DNA of 64,000 bases, from assembly GCA_963751395.1 (NCBI GenBank), contig CAVVUC010000004.1, positions 186,001 through 250,000 on the forward strand, given 5' to 3'. Source of the stretch: CAVVUC01 sp963751395 (GTDB lineage Bacteria > Verrucomicrobiota > Verrucomicrobiia > Chthoniobacterales > Chthoniobacteraceae). Shown piece by piece: positions 61,819 through 64,000 of the stretch (its first letter is position 1; each line of letters begins with the position of its first letter). The notes under the pieces were generated by a model that ran no database searches, was not told the origin of the DNA, and saw only the letters and a program-made list of their open reading frames with translations. Made by a program: the position numbers and the translations under genes.

Positions 61819-63360
61819 ATGAAGATGTTGAATTCGCACCGGATCACTGCGGCTCTTTGTTTTCTCACCGTCTTTTTTACCGGCGGCTTTGTTCGATCTG
61901 AGGACAGCGTAAAGGAAGAGCACTCGGGCATCGGCATTCCAACAGGCGCTGCGAAGGCCGCGGCAAAACATACGCAGCATCCCGATGCGCAATGGTTTCC
62001 CGGCGCCGGGTTCGGCCTTTTCCTTCACTGGGGGATCTGCACGGTGAAGGAGCTGAACATCTCGTGGTCGATGATTCCGGGGCGCGCGCTCGGCAAGGAA
62101 CGAATCAGCGATGCGGCGGAGCTGGAGCGGATCATTCGCGAACAAGATTACAACCTCAACGGCAGGAAACCCGAGATCACGCCCAACGAATACTGGGCGC
62201 TGGCGAAGGAGTTCAACCCGCAGAAATACGACCCGGAGAAATGGTGCAAGGCCGCGAAGGAAGCGGGCTTCACCTATATCGTTCTTACGACGCGGCACCA
62301 TGACGGCTTCTCGATGTGGCCGAGCGATGCGGATGATTTCAGCACAAAGAACTTCATGGGCGGGCGCGATCTGGTGAAACCGTTCGTCGAGGCCTGCCGC
62401 AAATACGGACTGAAGGCAGGCCTCTATTACTCGCCGCCGAACTGGTATTTCGAGCGCGCATGGAAAAACTTCCTGTATCACAAGGCGAACAAGTTGAACC
62501 CGGGGTTGCCCGAGCTTGACGCGGATCTCAAGCCGAGGAAGGACAAGCCCGGGCCGCCCGCCGATTCCGCCGCGCGTTACGACGCGCTTGTTCGCAAGCA
62601 GGTCACCGAGCTTCTCACGCGTTACGGCAAGATCGACCTCATCTGGTTCGACGGCGTCCAGCCGACTCCGAACGGGAAAAAGTGCATCACCGCCGAGGAG
62701 ATCCGGAAGTTGCAGCCCGGCATCCTCATCAACCCGCGTCTTCACGGCACGGGCGATTTCATCACCTACGAGCGCGAACTCACGACGAACAAAATCGCGA
62801 CGACTTGGGCGGAGTTCTGCAACACATGGGCGACCTTGTGGCCGTATCAAAACGGAGGGTTCCGCTCGAACGGCTTCGCGCTCGGGCAGCTCGCACGCTC
62901 GCGCGCGCTCGGAATCAATTGCCTGCTCGGAATCGGCCCCGACGCACAGGGCGAATTTCACCCCGACGTTTACAAAAACATGGCGATTCTCTCGGATTGG
63001 ATGAAAAAGAACGGCGAGGCTGTTCACGCCGTCAAGCCTCTGCCTGCGGGCGAATCCTCCAATGTCCCGGCCACCGCACTCGGATCGAGGCGCTTTCTTT
63101 TCGCGTGTCCCGAGTTCACGAAGAAGGACGGCAAGCCGGGCATGTTCGAGAGCGAAATGATGCCTCCAGGCGACGTGACACTGACACTCAAAGGTGTTCA
63201 GGGAAAACCGGTGTCAGTCAAACTCCTTGGCGACGGTGCCGCCATTCCATTCGATTACGCCAGCGCGACGGTCACGGTTCGATTGCCCGCAGCGCGCCGG
63301 ACCCGTCTGACTGATGTTGTTCAGATCGATCTTGCAGCCCGACCACCTTCTAATCCTTGA
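61819..63360 (+). CDS. Secreted GH29 alpha-L-fucosidase, second copy
   Basis: 513 residues from ATG 61819 with a signal peptide (ITAALCFLTVFFTGGFVRSE). GH29 barrel: WFPGAGFGLFLHWGICTVKE, YIVLTTRHHDGFSMWPSDAD, LKAGLYYSPPNWYFERAW and DLIWFDGVQPTPNGKK with D278 as predicted nucleophile. LGINCLLGIGPDAQGEFHPD closes the barrel, and a small C-terminal beta domain follows. It is shorter than the GH29 at 53143 and has a different active-site surround (GRALGKERISDAAELERIIR), so another linkage or aglycone is likely. Confidence 0.94.
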   Translation: MKMLNSHRITAALCFLTVFFTGGFVRSEDSVKEEHSGIGIPTGAAKAAAKHTQHPDAQWFPGAGFGLFLHWGICTVKELNISWSMIPGRALGKERISDAAELERIIREQDYNLNGRKPEITPNEYWALAKEFNPQKYDPEKWCKAAKEAGFTYIVLTTRHHDGFSMWPSDADDFSTKNFMGGRDLVKPFVEACRKYGLKAGLYYSPPNWYFERAWKNFLYHKANKLNPGLPELDADLKPRKDKPGPPADSAARYDALVRKQVTELLTRYGKIDLIWFDGVQPTPNGKKCITAEEIRKLQPGILINPRLHGTGDFITYERELTTNKIATTWAEFCNTWATLWPYQNGGFRSNGFALGQLARSRALGINCLLGIGPDAQGEFHPDVYKNMAILSDWMKKNGEAVHAVKPLPAGESSNVPATALGSRRFLFACPEFTKKDGKPGMFESEMMPPGDVTLTLKGVQGKPVSVKLLGDGAAIPFDYASATVTVRLPAARRTRLTDVVQIDLAARPPSNP

Positions 63361-63458
63361 GTCTATGTGGGTGAGAGATGCAAGTGCAGCAAACCACTTG
63401 AACCCGAGGTTGACAATTGTGAACCGCCGGTCGGATAGTTCGTTAGAAGAGGCAAGAC

Positions 63459-63890
63459 ATGAAAACAATTCTCGTTCCCGTTGATTTCTCTGACGTTACA
63501 TCTGCGCTGATCGAATCCGCCAAGACATTCGCCAGGGCATTTGGCAGCCACATCATTCTAATAAACGTGATGCCCGTCCCCAACATGGCGATTTCCGGGT
63601 CTGAACTCTCGGAGCCATTTGTGAGGGAAGTTAGAGGCGACTATGAGTCGCTGAACGAACTGAACGAAGCGCTGCTAAGTGCTGGAGTAAAAGTCTCGCT
63701 GGAGCAGCACGAGGGTGATCCTGTTGGATTGATCCTCAAGCAAGCCAGGGATCACAAGGTTGACATGATCATCATGGGCTCGCATGGACATGGAGCCATC
63801 TACAACCTGCTCGTTGGCAGCGTGACTCAAGGTGTTCTGAAATCAGCGAACATCCCGGTGCTCGTTATTCCAAGCCAGATTACAGCGTAA
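63459..63890 (+). CDS. Universal stress protein (UspA family)
   Basis: 143 residues, a single Usp domain. It starts MKTILVPVDFSDVTSALIES and ends with the ATP-binding G-2x-G-9x-G(S/T) motif, MGSHGHGAIYNLLVGSVTQG, followed by VLKSANIPVLVIP. This suggests an ATP-binding type Usp. Cytoplasmic; such proteins act in stress or energy-limitation responses. A GAGG-like ribosome-binding site lies nine bases before the ATG. Not obviously part of the glycan cluster. Confidence 0.92.
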   Translation: MKTILVPVDFSDVTSALIESAKTFARAFGSHIILINVMPVPNMAISGSELSEPFVREVRGDYESLNELNEALLSAGVKVSLEQHEGDPVGLILKQARDHKVDMIIMGSHGHGAIYNLLVGSVTQGVLKSANIPVLVIPSQITA

Positions 63891-63933
63891 TCTTCCTCAA
63901 GAACTGCCCCGCGCTATCGGGACAAGCTGAAGG

Positions 63934-64000
63934 CTACTTCTTGAAGCTTTCGAGCTTTTCAATAAATGCAGCCGGGCCGCCCTTCACATAACCGACCTGT
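63934..64000 (-). CDS. 3' end of an unidentified minus-strand gene
   Basis: Reading in from the right edge on the minus strand, one open frame ends QVGYVKGGPAAFIEKLESFK-K and a TAG stop at 63936-63934. Only 21 residues are in the window. A VGYVKGGP...KL ending is seen in some thioredoxin-fold and small redox proteins, but this is too short for a call. It converges with the universal stress protein gene. Confidence 0.4.
   Translation of the reverse strand, partial: QVGYVKGGPAAFIEKLESFKK

Noticed and set aside
1..64000. CRISPR arrays, rRNA and tRNA genes
   Set aside because: No regularly spaced direct repeats of CRISPR type and no recognisable tRNA or rRNA sequence were seen on reading; a dedicated scan was not possible.

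Overview
The window looks like a Verrucomicrobiota-type chromosome: high GC (judged by eye), secreted GH29/GH95 fucosidases, a GbsR/MarR regulator inside a very large exopolysaccharide (EPS) locus, and remnants of IS66, IS1634 and IS1380 elements. This is an inference from gene content; there is no rRNA or other phylogenetic marker here, and I saw no tRNA or CRISPR array.

Layout. (1) 1-307: 5' end of a thiamine-pyrophosphate decarboxylase gene on the minus strand. (2) 432-1877: an intact DDE insertion sequence whose two ends each carry a doubled 12-bp motif. (3) 2.1-38.4 kb: one co-directional EPS/capsule locus. It starts with an outer-membrane barrel, an OPX export protein and a Wzc-like co-polymerase/tyrosine autokinase. 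A GbsR-type regulator, an ABC exporter pair (Wzm/Wzt), at least fifteen glycosyltransferases, two FkbM methyltransferases, other methyltransferases, two acyltransferases, an uncharacterised nucleotidyltransferase and a Wzy/WaaL-type polymerase/ligase follow. Many genes are coupled by ATGA overlaps, and a good rho-independent terminator closes the locus at 38320-38363. (4) 38.4-45.4 kb: a genomic scrapyard. An IS66 element is split by an IS1634 element, which itself carries three short repeat insertions. An IS1380 transposase, a broken type I restriction-modification pair and a helicase stub follow. (5) 45.5-63.4 kb: a co-directional carbohydrate-utilisation cluster: GH30-like enzyme (frameshifted), FAD oxidoreductase, GH95, a two-esterase fusion, GH29, GH3, an unrecognised secreted protein, a second GH95 and a second GH29. 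(6) 63459-63890: universal stress protein, then the 3' end of an unidentified minus-strand gene.

How the genes work together. The EPS locus combines OPX/PCP export proteins with an ABC exporter and a polymerase/ligase-like protein, but I see no initiating phosphoglycosyltransferase and no Wzx flippase; these would have to lie elsewhere. The catabolic cluster would remove terminal fucose (GH95, GH29), acetyl groups (esterase fusion) and beta-linked sugars (GH3, GH30-like) from a fucosylated, acetylated glycan in the periplasm or outside the cell. No sulfatase is present, which argues against sulfated fucoidan and fits a plant polymer such as fucosylated xyloglucan better.

Decay is a theme. 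Frameshifts or stops break a methyltransferase (8.7 kb), a glycosyltransferase (32.4 kb), a second methyltransferase (33.8 kb) and the GH30-like gene (46.6 kb). A tandem duplication of a polymerase-glycosyltransferase pair (30.9-35.9 kb) has lost complementary halves. The HsdM methylase lacks its catalytic NPPF/Y segment. Some of the single-base shifts could be sequencing or assembly errors.
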